Assembly: GCF_002000245.1 (NCBI RefSeq)
Contig: NZ_MTCM01000001.1
Location: 1,240,001-1,304,000 of the forward strand
Direction: 5' to 3'
Length of the DNA stretch: 64,000 nt
Source: Sphingobacterium sp. CZ-UAM
GTDB lineage: Bacteria; Bacteroidota; Bacteroidia; Sphingobacteriales; Sphingobacteriaceae
The notes beneath the pieces were generated by a model. It made no database searches. It saw only the letters and a program-made list of their open reading frames with translations, and was not told where the DNA came from. The translations under genes were made by a program, and so were the position numbers. Each line of letters begins with the position of its first letter. Positions within the stretch are counted from its first letter, which is position 1. Positions 25,642 to 35,241 of this stretch are shown here, one piece after another.

Positions 25642-26229
25642 TTATCCAGAAATTCGCTCTCTATGAATATTATAAAAGTCAAATTTTGGATGTTTCCAAA
25701 ATTTTTCTAATCCGAGTTTCGAAATTACATCAATTTCCGTTGCATATATGGGATAAATACCTTTGATATAAATCTTATATCCTGCACCAATATCAATATT
25801 TTCATAGTTTCTTTTGTCTCTAAAAATCGAGGGAGCAAATACTAAAAATCCATCCATTTCGGAATCATTAGCAATCTTTTCTCTAAAATCGATAGGATTT
25901 CCATAGGAAAAAGGGCATTTATTTCGCAACCAGTTCGCTAAGTAACCCGACACTCTCCCCCAGGCAAAATCATCTGATCTTACGGTTAATGTAAGTTCAG
26001 GCCTGCCATTTCGCCAATCGGGATGATTACCCAGGGAAAGCCCATATGTAAATGAGGTAATCATGCCCTTTTCAGGTGTATTCTCGTAAACGATCGTTGT
26101 AACCCCCGGAAGACCTTCATCTAAACTGTCTTCCTTAAACAAAAGCGGTGTTTTCTTAAATACACTATTCAAATGATTTAAGTATTGCTCGGCAGGTGTT
26201 TTCTTTTTTTGAAATAGTTTCTTGAACAT
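25642..26229 (-). CDS. Suppressor-of-fused (SUFU) domain protein
   Basis: A 195-residue protein. I choose the ATG at 26229 (MFKKLFQKKK); the frame is open 16 codons further, but that extension lies in a hairpin (CCGGCT/AGCCGG at 26253-26269). Motifs fit the bacterial SUFU family: 'TSFTYGLSLGNHP.W..GRPELTLTVRSDD..W', 'LANWLRNKCPFSYGNPIDF', 'F.....Y.I......PIYATEIDVISKLGLEKFW'. Bacterial SUFU proteins are mainly immunity proteins of polymorphic toxin systems. No toxin is visible, but an SMI1 relic sits right behind it. The function is inferred. Confidence 0.8.
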   Translation of the reverse strand: MFKKLFQKKKTPAEQYLNHLNSVFKKTPLLFKEDSLDEGLPGVTTIVYENTPEKGMITSFTYGLSLGNHPDWRNGRPELTLTVRSDDFAWGRVSGYLANWLRNKCPFSYGNPIDFREKIANDSEMDGFLVFAPSIFRDKRNYENIDIGAGYKIYIKGIYPIYATEIDVISKLGLEKFWKHPKFDFYNIHRERISG

Positions 26230-26277
26230 TTTTTCATTACCTATTTTTAACACCGGCTTTAATAGCCGGCTTGTCAT

Positions 26278-26657
26278 TAATATAACGAAGTTTCAGCAAC
26301 AAACCCAAACGATTTCCCACTTTTTTGATCCTACATTCTAGGTTGAATGGATTTTATTTAGGAAGAAGACTTCTCCTAGCTTATTGGAATCGAATAACAG
26401 TACGACAGAATAATAAGGAACTATTCTCAAAAGACCTTGGGATCTCCAGCTATGCCTTTGCCTTATTTCCTGAGGAATTATATTGGAATCTGAAAGAAGT
26501 CATAAACCACTAAAGAGATGGGAAATTAAAGTGAAAGGTATTATCTGTAGAAAATATTTAGGGTACTCTAGAAATCAATACAGGACTACCGAACGAGGAC
26601 TGATGCAACGCGAAGGCGTTAACCTATCTGTCATTATTTTGACAGTAGTGATTTATA
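26278..26657. other. Intergenic stretch, no supported gene
   Basis: There are two short open frames (62 and 63 codons, plus strand, ~26325-26674) with no recognisable domain and no promoter match. They may be relic sequence; I do not call a gene. Confidence 0.4.
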
Positions 26658-27023
26658 TTAACTTTCCGAATTAAAACGATTTAAAATCACAGAACGCAGT
26701 CGTTCTTGATGCTCATCGCCCCAGTTGCCCAATACGGAAATAACGGGAATCAAAGTCTTGCCGAATTCGGTAAGACTATATTCTACTTTTGGAGGTACCA
26801 CGGGGTATATTTTCTTTGTAATCAGTCCGTGATCTTCCAGCTCCTTCAACTGGATATTTAAAACCCTGCGCGAAGCATCTGGAATCTTACGCTGCAATTC
26901 GCTTGGTCGTTGATATCCCTGATCAATAAACCAGAGCAAACGTATTTTCCATTTACCGTAAAGTACTTCACCGATCAGATCAAGACCACAGTTCAGGTTC
27001 GGAATTATTTTTCTCTCATACAT
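26658..27023 (-). CDS. HxlR-family transcriptional regulator
   Basis: A 121-residue winged-helix regulator: GLDLIGEVLYGKWKIRLLWFIDQGYQRPSELQRKIPDASRRVLNIQLKELEDHGLI in pattern. This is the typical HxlR core ('gGKW...iL..L..G..RF.EL.r.ipgis.k.L...L.eL...Glv.r'). The family usually senses electrophiles or metabolites. It is divergent from an SDR/NTF2-like pair; an inverted repeat ATAGGG-N11-CCCTAT lies between the two genes near 27057-27082 and could be its operator. Confidence 0.88.
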   Translation of the reverse strand: MYERKIIPNLNCGLDLIGEVLYGKWKIRLLWFIDQGYQRPSELQRKIPDASRRVLNIQLKELEDHGLITKKIYPVVPPKVEYSLTEFGKTLIPVISVLGNWGDEHQERLRSVILNRFNSES

Positions 27024-27151
27024 ATTCCAAAATTAAAGGTATGTTCCGATTTGCACAATAGGGGAATAATTTATCCCTATATGAATCGTATTTCCGTACT
27101 TGTGCCAACTGTTTTTATAGCCCAATTTTGTCCTATAAACAATTCGTAAAA

Positions 27152-27943
27152 ATGGAACAATTCAATTTCAACAATGAGTTATCAGGAAAGATAGCCTTGG
27201 TGACCGGCGGTACAAAAGGTGCCGGAAGAGCAATTGCAGAAAGACTGCTACAGGCTGGAGCAACGGTGATAATAACCGCAAGAAACGCACCTGAGAAAGA
27301 AAACAGTAACCTGCATTTCATCGCATCCGATTTGAGTAAAGAAGAAGGTGCCAAAAAAATAGTCAGCGAAGTACTTACTAACTATGGAAGATTGGATATT
27401 TTGATAAACAATCTTGGTGGATCATCACCCCCCGCCGGCGGCTTTGCGGCACTCAGCGATGAGGATTGGGAATCCACACTACAGGCTAATCTTTTGGCTC
27501 CGATTCGTCTGGACCGAGGATTTTTACCGCAAATGATCAATCGGAAAACCGGTGTTATCATCCATATCGCTTCAATTCAGGGCAAATTGCCTCTATATGA
27601 TTCGACTTTGCCGTATGCCGCAGCAAAGGCGGGACTACGAAACTACAGTAAAAGTTTATCGAATGAAGTGACTCCCAAAGGTGTTCGTGTACTGACTGTT
27701 TCGCCTGGATGGATCAATACTACAGCATCAGAAGCATGGCTGGGTGAAATTGCAAGAAACGCCAACAGTACGGTAGAAGAAGCGCAAAAGGGTGTAATGG
27801 ATGCATTGGGTGGAATCCCCTTCGGAAGACCCGCTGAACCTAAAGAGGTGGCTGAACTCGTTGGTTTCCTTGTTTCACCGAGAGCCAGCTATCTAACAGG
27901 AACTGAATATATAATCGATGGTGGAACAGTACCAACAATTTAA
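27152..27943 (+). CDS. SDR-family oxidoreductase
   Basis: A 263-residue short-chain dehydrogenase. The ATG at 27152 is used; the longer frame starts at a TTG. It has the cofactor loop TGGTKGAG (18-25), NNLGG (86-90), catalytic Ser141, and the pair Tyr155-x3-Lys159 (YAAAK), then the C-terminal TGTEYIIDGG. It uses NAD(P)H, but the substrate is unknown. It is divergent from an HxlR regulator and 21 bp upstream of an NTF2-like gene, forming a typical HxlR-controlled operon. Confidence 0.9.
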   Translation: MEQFNFNNELSGKIALVTGGTKGAGRAIAERLLQAGATVIITARNAPEKENSNLHFIASDLSKEEGAKKIVSEVLTNYGRLDILINNLGGSSPPAGGFAALSDEDWESTLQANLLAPIRLDRGFLPQMINRKTGVIIHIASIQGKLPLYDSTLPYAAAKAGLRNYSKSLSNEVTPKGVRVLTVSPGWINTTASEAWLGEIARNANSTVEEAQKGVMDALGGIPFGRPAEPKEVAELVGFLVSPRASYLTGTEYIIDGGTVPTI

Positions 27944-27964
27944 TATAATTTAAAAATAGAAAAT

Positions 27965-28282
27965 ATGAACTTACCTACAGTAATCTCCGAGTTAGTAAAA
28001 ACGCAGAACAATTTCGATAGCACCGCCTATGCCCGATGCTTTACAGAAACTGCCGTAGTCTTTGATGAAGGCAAAACCCATAACGGAAAAGCGGAAATTG
28101 AACAATGGATAGATAAATCCAATAATGAGAATCAAGCTTCCATGAAGCCATTGGATTATGACGAAAAGGAAAATATTCTATCTGCGGAAATTTCTGGGTC
28201 TTTTCCCGGAAGTCCAGTTATTTTAAAATTCCACTTTCACTTGTCCAATGGGCTCATTCAATCACTAAATATTACTGGATAA
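27965..28282 (+). CDS. NTF2/SnoaL-like small protein
   Basis: A 105-residue protein. 'MNLPTVISELVKTQNNFDSTAYARCFTETAVVFDEGKTHNGKAEIEQWIDKS' in pattern is the SnoaL/NTF2-like cone fold start ('a...D...y...f..da.v.deg....G..ei..w'). It lies 21 bp after the SDR gene and is probably co-transcribed with it, followed by a strong terminator. The reaction is unknown; the fold serves as isomerase, cyclase or binding protein. Confidence 0.75.
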   Translation: MNLPTVISELVKTQNNFDSTAYARCFTETAVVFDEGKTHNGKAEIEQWIDKSNNENQASMKPLDYDEKENILSAEISGSFPGSPVILKFHFHLSNGLIQSLNITG

Positions 28283-28303
28283 AATCTTAAACAATCAGAT
28301 TCA

Positions 28304-28335
28304 AAAAAAGCTGAAGTATTTGCTCCAGCTTTTTT
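28304..28335 (+). terminator. Rho-independent terminator
   Basis: AAAAAAGCTG and CAGCTTTTTT form a 10-bp stem around a 12-base loop, with a T tract, 22 bp after the NTF2-like gene. Confidence 0.75.
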
Positions 28336-28415
28336 GACATGATTTAACAAAGTATAGTGCAAAAGCTTTATTATCGCTTTTTCCAATATTATTTACTCTT
28401 GTTTGGAAATTAACC

Positions 28416-28423
28416 TATATTTG
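28416..28423 (+). promoter_or_regulatory. -7 element TATATTTG
   Basis: Exact TAnnTTTG, 48 bp before the ATG at 28472 of the phosphotransferase gene. It lies inside the upstream-extended open frame, which supports the shorter start. Confidence 0.5.
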
Positions 28424-28471
28424 GCGCTCAGTGATTTAAAAAGGCCTTATTTTACGAACAGACAAGAAAAC

Positions 28472-29464
28472 ATGACCAATCAATTTCCGACAATAAACAG
28501 TACACTTTCCCCAAATGGACTTTGCAAACTTATTCAGGCTCAATATGGACTGAGCGACAGGTCAAAATGCACCATAATCAGGCTTGCAATGAATCATTTA
28601 TATGCCGTACAGGATCGGGAGAAACTTTATGTATTTAGGGCTTATACGCATAATTGGAGGACAATACCGGAAATTGAAGAAGAGCTACGGCTACTAACTC
28701 ATCTCAAGGAAAATGGAGGCCAAGTTGCTTTTCCCATTGCAGATCTTTCTGATAAGTATATCCAAGAAATCGAAGCTCCAGAAGGAAAAAGATTTGGTGT
28801 ATTGTTTTCGTTTGCTAAAGGCAAAAAGACAGCAAAATTCTCCGAGGAAACAAGTTTCCTTATTGGGCAGGCACTGGCCAAAGTGCATTGTTGGGCTGAA
28901 AACTTTGAACTCAAAAGGATGTTATACAATGCGCAGAATATGTTGAAAGATCCAATTCAGAGGATAAAAAGGTTTTACAATAAAAATACGGACGAAATTC
29001 AATTCTTAGAAAATCTTTCTTCTTTTCTGATACTAAGAATGAATAGTCTCGACAGAGAGAACATGAGGTTCGGAAGTGTTCATCTTGACATCTGGTTCGA
29101 CAATATGCACATTGACCAGCAAGAAGGGATCACATTTTTTGATTTTGATTTCTGTGGTAATGGGTATTTATGTTTCGATATTTCTTATTTTCTATTCCAG
29201 TTGCTCGCAACTCATATGGATGAACAGGAATATCAACAAAAAGCAGCTAGTTTCTTGCGGGGTTATGAAACGGTGGCAACAATAAGTGCCGAGGAAAAAA
29301 AATGCCTGGATTTTGCCTGTTTAGCGATTATGATCTATTACATCAGTGTACAATGCGATAGATTCGATTATTGGACGAATATTTTCCTGAATGAAGATCA
29401 TTTAAAAAGAATGGTCGGAAACCTGAAAAGATGGATCTCCTATTGTAAAATTGAAATAGGATAG
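28472..29464 (+). CDS. Aminoglycoside-phosphotransferase-like kinase
   Basis: A 330-residue protein from the ATG at 28472 (MTNQFPTINSTLSPNGL); a longer frame begins at a TTG before the promoter. The APH/choline-kinase fold shows in the catalytic loop HLDIWFDN (HxDxxxxN) and the metal-binding FDFDFCG that follows. Near the N-terminus, YVFRAYTHNWRTIPEIEEEL resembles the lysine/glutamate pairs of the nucleotide lobe. The substrate could be an aminoglycoside, a homoserine-like compound or another small alcohol; sequence does not say. It is monocistronic. Confidence 0.8.
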   Translation: MTNQFPTINSTLSPNGLCKLIQAQYGLSDRSKCTIIRLAMNHLYAVQDREKLYVFRAYTHNWRTIPEIEEELRLLTHLKENGGQVAFPIADLSDKYIQEIEAPEGKRFGVLFSFAKGKKTAKFSEETSFLIGQALAKVHCWAENFELKRMLYNAQNMLKDPIQRIKRFYNKNTDEIQFLENLSSFLILRMNSLDRENMRFGSVHLDIWFDNMHIDQQEGITFFDFDFCGNGYLCFDISYFLFQLLATHMDEQEYQQKAASFLRGYETVATISAEEKKCLDFACLAIMIYYISVQCDRFDYWTNIFLNEDHLKRMVGNLKRWISYCKIEIG

Positions 29465-29702
29465 CTCTTAAAGAACGTCTGTTTTAAAGTTGAACATTAT
29501 TTACGATAATCCATAACTAACAACTAAAATAACTCACTACCGCATATAAATTTCAGATATATCACGCTGAATTTTTCATCCATTACTGCAGAAACGCAAT
29601 GAAACATTGAAGAAAAATGATTGTTAAACTCGATGAGATATTGCTGATTTGTTAGGGTTACAATTCTACTTTTTTAGTATCTTAATATTAAACTACCATC
29701 CA

Positions 29703-32666
29703 ATGCCGAAAAAAATTATAAGAAATCTCCAGATAGGCCTAGTGCTGTTCTTAATAATGCTGATTGCGAGCTCTATAGCATCTTATATCAGCATACATAA
29801 ACAGATGGAAAACAGGCAAAGCTTATTAAAAAGCAGGGAATCTATCAGCTTAATAAAAGATATCTTATACACCTTGTTGGATGCTGAAACAGGAAATCGT
29901 GGTTATCAGCTGACCGGCCGCGAAAATTTTCTTGAACCTTTAAATAAGAGCAGGAATGAATACCCGTTACTTGTTTCGAACAAAGATAGGCTTAGTCTTA
30001 AAGATAAACACCAGATTAATATTCTTAGTGAACTGTTATACACCTCAGACCTAATGATGAAAGGATACGACTTGTTCGTCGAGAATCGTAAAAAGGGAAT
30101 ATTAATGAGCCCGGAAGAACTCGCGCATAACAAAAGGGCTATGGATAAATGTCGAATGCTCGTCCGGGAATTTGTAAAACACGAAGAAGTTCAGCTTTCT
30201 ATAAAAAATGAGAATCTAAATGAATCTTCCAAACGGACCGTTTTATTCATTATCTTTTCGGCCATTGCCGCCATTGGTGCTTCTGTTTTCGTTTATATAC
30301 GGCTAAAATCTGACCTTATCCGCCGGGATAAGCTGGAAAAAGATCTGTTTTACACGAAGGAAATGCTTGAGGAAACAAATGCAGTTGCCCAAGTGGGAGG
30401 CTGGGAAGCCAATATGAAGACCGGAAAGGTCTTCTGGTCCCAAAGTACAAGAGAAATTCACAAAGTCAACAATAGTTTCCAGCCAACTTTTGAAAATGCC
30501 CTTGGATTTTACGAAGGAAAAAACGGAGAGCGAATAAGATATCTCATTAATAGGGCAATACAAGAAGGGATTTCTTTTGATGAAGAACTTCAGCTTCTGC
30601 GTGATGACGGCGTTACGATCTGGGTAAGAGTAAAAGGTATTCCCGAATTTAAAGGTGATATTTGCATCAGGGTCTTTGGAATTATTCAGGACATTGATGC
30701 CTTCAAAAAAATGTTTCTGGAAGTTGCCCAAAAGGAAGCTATGATGCAGTCCTTTGCCCATGATGTTCCCATTCCTTTGGCCATGTTTGATAAAGCCCTT
30801 AACTACGTTGCTGTAAGTAGCAGATGGAAAGATGAATTTGGTATGAATAATGTAGATCTTATCGGCAATAACCTATTTACAATATCGCCCCATGTTCCCG
30901 AAGAAAGAAAGAAGATTTACATGGATGCACTTTTGGGAAAAACGTATAATGACGGGGATTTTGCGCTGAACGTTGAAGGAAAAGAAGAAATCCAGCATTA
31001 TGACCTTAAGGTGGGGCCCTGGTATCTCACGACCGATGACATTGGAGGTATAATTATTTCCATTCAGAACATTACAAATGCCGTAAAAATAAATGAAGAA
31101 CTGAAAAATGCTAAGGAAACTGCGGATATAGCCAGCAAGGCGAAATCCGAATTTCTGGCCAATATGAGTCATGAGATCCGTACGCCTCTGAATGGAGTTA
31201 TCGGTTTTTCAGACCTCCTACTCAGGACACCGCTGAATGAAACACAAAAACAATATCTGAATTACATCAATGAATCAGGGGAAAACCTACTTAGCATCAT
31301 CAATGATATACTGGATTTTTCTAAAATAGAGTCTGGAAAAATGGAACTTTTGATTGAAAAAAGTGATATATATGATATGTTAAGCCAAGTCATTAATGTT
31401 ATTCTTTATCAATCCCAGAAAAAAAATATAGAACTCCTGCTCAATGTTGAGCCGGGCCTCCCAAAAATACTTTTCATTGATGAAGCAAGGTTAAAACAGA
31501 TCTTGATCAATCTCCTGGGGAATGCTGTAAAATTCACTGAAAAGGGCGAGATCGAGCTAAAAGTAGAGAAATTGCGCATGAATGATAATACTATTGCTTT
31601 GCGCTTCTCGGTAAGAGATACAGGAATTGGCATTCCTGTTGAGAAACAAAAATATATTTTCGATGCCTTTACCCAAGAAAACAGTTCCATCAGCAAACGA
31701 TATGGCGGCACGGGGCTCGGACTGACCATCTCAAACAATATATTAGGATATATGGGGAGCCGATTGTCGCTGACCAGCGAAATGGAAAAAGGTTCCGTAT
31801 TTTTCTTTGATATTGAGGTGCCCTACGAAATTGCCGAACTGAGAGAAGAGGATGCAATGTCTATCAAGACAGCCTTAGTGGTGGATGATAATGAAACCAA
31901 CAGGATCATTCTTGAACACATGCTTACTTATAAAAACATTAAATCTACCTTGGCCTCTAATGGTATGGAAGCGCTAGATCTCATGCTAAAAGGTGAACGG
32001 TTCGATGTAATCCTAATGGATTATCATATGCCTATTATGTCTGGTTTGGAAACAATAGATAAAATTATCGGGTTGTTAAGTCAGCGAAATGAGATTGCTC
32101 CATTTATCATACTTTCATCTTCTTCGGAAGAACTGGATATTTTTGCTTCAGTTAGGAAAATAGAAAATACGCATTTATTGTTGAAGCCTATAAAATCACA
32201 TGATCTGTACAAAACCCTGAAAAAGGTAGACCAAAGCAGTGCAGTAGAAATTATTCAGGATGAGTCTGGGAAAGATCCGGATCTATTTGCCCCTGGATTA
32301 GAGGTGCTTTTGGTTGATGATAATCCAGTCAATATGGTGCTGAATAATAGGATCATGAAGTCTCTCGCCCCCAATGTACATCTAACAGAAGCTGCCAATG
32401 GTTTACAGGCTTTGGAAGAATGCAGTAAAAAGCAGTTTTCCATTATTATTATGGATGTACAGATGCCGATAATGAGTGGTATCGAGGCAACGCGAAATAT
32501 TAGAATGTTGCCAGAATATCAACATATACCTATCATAGGCGTTACAGCTGGTAATGTGCTGGGTGAAAAAGAAAAATGCCTTGAATCAGGTATGAATGAC
32601 TTTCTTCCCAAACCTATACGACGGGCAGACCTTCTTGAAGTACTAAAAAAATATATTAGTCTTTAA
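29703..32666 (+). CDS. Hybrid sensor histidine kinase with two receiver domains
   Basis: A 987-residue membrane kinase (ATG at 29703; the extra upstream codons begin at TTG). Order: TM helix at ~8-28; CHASE3-type extracytoplasmic helices (LLDAETGNRGYQLTGRENFLEPL); a second TM at ~178-198; two PAS-like domains; HisKA with FLANMSHEIRTPLNG and His490; HATPase with GTGLGL; receiver 1 with Asp773 (ILMDYHMP); receiver 2 with Asp918 (IIMDVQMP). It has no DNA-binding output, so it must pass phosphate to another protein. No response regulator or HPt gene lies beside it. Confidence 0.92.
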   Translation: MPKKIIRNLQIGLVLFLIMLIASSIASYISIHKQMENRQSLLKSRESISLIKDILYTLLDAETGNRGYQLTGRENFLEPLNKSRNEYPLLVSNKDRLSLKDKHQINILSELLYTSDLMMKGYDLFVENRKKGILMSPEELAHNKRAMDKCRMLVREFVKHEEVQLSIKNENLNESSKRTVLFIIFSAIAAIGASVFVYIRLKSDLIRRDKLEKDLFYTKEMLEETNAVAQVGGWEANMKTGKVFWSQSTREIHKVNNSFQPTFENALGFYEGKNGERIRYLINRAIQEGISFDEELQLLRDDGVTIWVRVKGIPEFKGDICIRVFGIIQDIDAFKKMFLEVAQKEAMMQSFAHDVPIPLAMFDKALNYVAVSSRWKDEFGMNNVDLIGNNLFTISPHVPEERKKIYMDALLGKTYNDGDFALNVEGKEEIQHYDLKVGPWYLTTDDIGGIIISIQNITNAVKINEELKNAKETADIASKAKSEFLANMSHEIRTPLNGVIGFSDLLLRTPLNETQKQYLNYINESGENLLSIINDILDFSKIESGKMELLIEKSDIYDMLSQVINVILYQSQKKNIELLLNVEPGLPKILFIDEARLKQILINLLGNAVKFTEKGEIELKVEKLRMNDNTIALRFSVRDTGIGIPVEKQKYIFDAFTQENSSISKRYGGTGLGLTISNNILGYMGSRLSLTSEMEKGSVFFFDIEVPYEIAELREEDAMSIKTALVVDDNETNRIILEHMLTYKNIKSTLASNGMEALDLMLKGERFDVILMDYHMPIMSGLETIDKIIGLLSQRNEIAPFIILSSSSEELDIFASVRKIENTHLLLKPIKSHDLYKTLKKVDQSSAVEIIQDESGKDPDLFAPGLEVLLVDDNPVNMVLNNRIMKSLAPNVHLTEAANGLQALEECSKKQFSIIIMDVQMPIMSGIEATRNIRMLPEYQHIPIIGVTAGNVLGEKEKCLESGMNDFLPKPIRRADLLEVLKKYISL

Positions 32667-32723
32667 TACTTATGAAAAAATGCACCTCGAATTCTTTTAA
32701 TTAAATACAGATAAACTAAAGTG

Positions 32724-33074
32724 ATGGCTTATAACAATGAACTTGCCAACCGAGTCCGTGAAAGACTTGCAATGGAAGAAAACATCGAAGTCGAGGAAAA
32801 GAAAATGTTTAGTGGATTATCTTTTCTTGTGAATGGAAAAATGTGCGTCAATGTCAGCCATGACAATCTGATGTGTCGCTATGATACTGAATTGGAGGAG
32901 GAAGTCTCGGAACGAAAAGGCTTCTTACCGATGATTATGAAAGGAAAGCAATTAAAAGGATATTGTTATGTAGAACCTATCGGTTTTCAAAAACATCATG
33001 ATTTCGAATATTGGATAAAAATCTGTCTTGATTATAACCCAACGGCAAAAGCTGCGAAGAAGAAAAGAAAATAG
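32724..33074 (+). CDS. TfoX/Sxy N-terminal-domain protein
   Basis: A 116-residue protein (ATG at 32724, directly after an in-frame GTG). Pattern 'MAYNNELANRVRERLA....VEEKKMFSGLSFLVNGKMCVNV..D.LM.RYD' is the TfoX N-terminal domain, and the end is lysine-rich (AKAAKKKRK). In gamma-proteobacteria TfoX regulates competence. Stand-alone N-domain proteins in Bacteroidota have no proven role. It lies 57 bp after the hybrid kinase on the same strand. Confidence 0.85.
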   Translation: MAYNNELANRVRERLAMEENIEVEEKKMFSGLSFLVNGKMCVNVSHDNLMCRYDTELEEEVSERKGFLPMIMKGKQLKGYCYVEPIGFQKHHDFEYWIKICLDYNPTAKAAKKKRK

Positions 33075-33183
33075 CGTATATCGGTATAAAATTCAGAATA
33101 GAGAAAAAAGCCGCCGCTTCCATCCAAATTGTTTATAGACAAGCTTTATCCCCTATTCTTTCTTTTATTATTTTTTAAAACTA

Positions 33184-33930
33184 TTATTCAACACCTTTAA
33201 AGGACATAATAACTCCAGGATATTTATCGTGGTCTTCACCAATGTAGGACAAATCTATTCCTGATAAATTTTTATTCTGGGTAGCTTCTTTAAATAATGG
33301 ATAATTCATTTTTTCAATGTGATCATTCCAATCTGCGTCTGATGTGGGTTTGATCGATTCCAGATCTTTCATTTCAAACATAGCGCGATCTGACGTTTTC
33401 TTAGAACGCTGCACAAAAATGGTATCGCCTTCTATCTTTACGATTTTAACCCAGCCAGCAGGTAAGCCTTGTATGTTATTTCCTTCTGCATCGGTAAAGA
33501 AATTAGCTCCATAGAGTTGGCCTGTTTGCAGTTGTTGTGCTGATTTAGCAAGATTTTCTTTTTCGTTGCGGTATTTTTTGCCATCTATATTGAGCTTAAT
33601 ACCGTAAATAATAGATCCGACAATCGCTATCGAGGCAATAAACAAATACCCCTTCCATAATTTGAAATATGGAATAGTGAGTGTTTTCTTAAAATTCTTC
33701 ACCTCTTCTTTTATTTCAGGCGAATAGTTTCTAGCGTGGATGACCTGTCCTTGTTGATTCACAAGCCGAGACATTTTTACTAAACCGCCTCCAACAGGAA
33801 ATCCTAAAAATTTAGTCGCAGGTGTAATGATGTGAAGATTGAAAAGCTGCGGTTTAGTCTCATTTTTTAATGTTGCAGTGATATCTTTACTTCCTAGAAC
33901 GTATTCGTAACGCGTATAAATGAAAAGCAT
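33184..33930 (-). CDS. Hypothetical single-TM protein
   Basis: A 248-residue protein, not recognised. A cytoplasmic-looking N-terminal region of ~85 residues is followed by one membrane helix (YLFIASIAIVGSIIYGIKL, ~94-112) and a ~135-residue C-terminal domain. That domain contains 'GLPAGWVKIVKIEGDTIFVQRSK', which looks beta-rich. It is the first of four minus-strand envelope-type genes at 33-36.8 kb. Confidence 0.6.
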   Translation of the reverse strand: MLFIYTRYEYVLGSKDITATLKNETKPQLFNLHIITPATKFLGFPVGGGLVKMSRLVNQQGQVIHARNYSPEIKEEVKNFKKTLTIPYFKLWKGYLFIASIAIVGSIIYGIKLNIDGKKYRNEKENLAKSAQQLQTGQLYGANFFTDAEGNNIQGLPAGWVKIVKIEGDTIFVQRSKKTSDRAMFEMKDLESIKPTSDADWNDHIEKMNYPLFKEATQNKNLSGIDLSYIGEDHDKYPGVIMSFKGVE

Positions 33931-34156
33931 AAATTGAAGAAATTAGAAATTATAAAACGACAAATTAAAGAAAAATTTCAGTACGCAGCAATTCTGTATT
34001 AATTAACTAATTAATACAGAATGAAATAAATTTATCTACCATCTAACGGATTTCGGTTTCAGGGGGTTGGCTACGACCGTCCTCCCTATTGATACTCTCG
34101 AGCGATTAGCATAAAAAAGGTTCAATATTGATTAAATGAAAAACGTGAAGTCGGAT

Positions 34157-35026
34157 TTAAAAAAGAACATCTATCATCTGCCAGTCTTTATCCATACTAT
34201 CCAGCTTCTTATTCATAAAAATAGATCCCTTCGTAAATAAAATATCAACTATCGTAGCTGATTTAATAATTTTAAAACTGTAAAAGCCATTTTGGTTACT
34301 TTTTGCCAATACCTTACCTCCATAAGAAATTTCTACATCGCTGACTGGTACATTGCTTTGCTCATCTTTTTTCTTGATATGACCAAACACTACAAATTCA
34401 TCATCCATAATGAATACAGGAGCATATTCCGCAGGAAAGCTTTTGGTTTTAATGTCAATTTCTTTTTCCAATTCTTCCAGAAGGTTATTATTTTTCGCAA
34501 TCTCTTTGGCATTCGCCTTTAGTGGAAAGGGATAGATATCTTTAACGTCTGCATCCATGTGAGCTTGCTTTAGATAGACTTGTGCCTTATGGTTCCTTAT
34601 TAGTACTCTATCGATAAATCGTGTATATTCATTTTTATTGATAACCTGATTTTTATACAATTTTCCAACAAAATTTGAATATTTCTCTTGATCTTCTTTG
34701 CTTGCATGTTGAACAATATAGTATGCAGCATTCAGTGAGGAATCAGATAATTTAACTTCACTCGCTATATATTTATCTAAAATAGGTAACACAACTTTCT
34801 GATTCATCATATCACTTTTTTTCAATTGTAGTGCATATTTCTTCAAGCTATCTTGGGGAGTTGATTTATCTAGAAGAAGCTTCTCGACAATGGTCCTATT
34901 TTCTTGGTCGGCATGATATGCTTTCATAATCAGTTTTTCAAAATTCATAGTATTTTCCATCGTCTGCGCTTTCGTTATTGCTATTGACGACCCAATCAAA
35001 GATACAGCTGCAATTAATTTTTTCAT
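34157..35026 (-). CDS. Secreted DUF6624-like protein with CarboxypepD-regulatory-like tail
   Basis: A 289-residue protein with a Sec signal (MKKLIAAVSLIGSSIAITKAQ). Residues ~45-175 contain AAYYIVQHASKEDQEKY and FIDRVLIRNHKAQVYLKQ. These match the DUF6624 pattern I remember ('A...vQHad......yl...........a.L.DR.l...g..Q.YGTQ'), although the final GTQ is not conserved (KQA). The C-terminus (VPVSDVEISYGGKVLAKSNQNGFYSFKI) is a prealbumin-like regulatory fold. Periplasmic or surface location is expected; the role is unknown. Confidence 0.6.
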   Translation of the reverse strand: MKKLIAAVSLIGSSIAITKAQTMENTMNFEKLIMKAYHADQENRTIVEKLLLDKSTPQDSLKKYALQLKKSDMMNQKVVLPILDKYIASEVKLSDSSLNAAYYIVQHASKEDQEKYSNFVGKLYKNQVINKNEYTRFIDRVLIRNHKAQVYLKQAHMDADVKDIYPFPLKANAKEIAKNNNLLEELEKEIDIKTKSFPAEYAPVFIMDDEFVVFGHIKKKDEQSNVPVSDVEISYGGKVLAKSNQNGFYSFKIIKSATIVDILFTKGSIFMNKKLDSMDKDWQMIDVLF

Positions 35027-35241
35027 ATTTAAAATATAGTTTAAGAATAAATAATTGCATTATATCCATTTTATAATATTCTCACCATGAGTTTTCGGTG
35101 AGTAAGGAGAATTAGTCGGTAAATTGCCCATTTCAGCGGTTATGTAAAACCCGCTCATACATTTGTTCTTCCGTCCGAAACGGACGTAACGATTGATTCA
35201 TCAGTACTTACTGAATTTACAATTCGCTGTATGTGTATTTA

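Noticed and set aside
14079..26229. A complete defence or toxin island
   Set aside because: Immunity-type genes are present, but no toxin, nuclease effector, secretion gene or mobile-element boundary could be found.
26325..26674. Two plus-strand ORFs of about 62 codons
   Set aside because: Some protein-like composition (FPEELYWNLKEV), but no recognisable family, no promoter, and the frames overlap each other.
28403..28471. Longer N-terminus for the phosphotransferase
   Set aside because: It begins at TTG and includes the promoter -7 box; the ATG at 28472 fits better.
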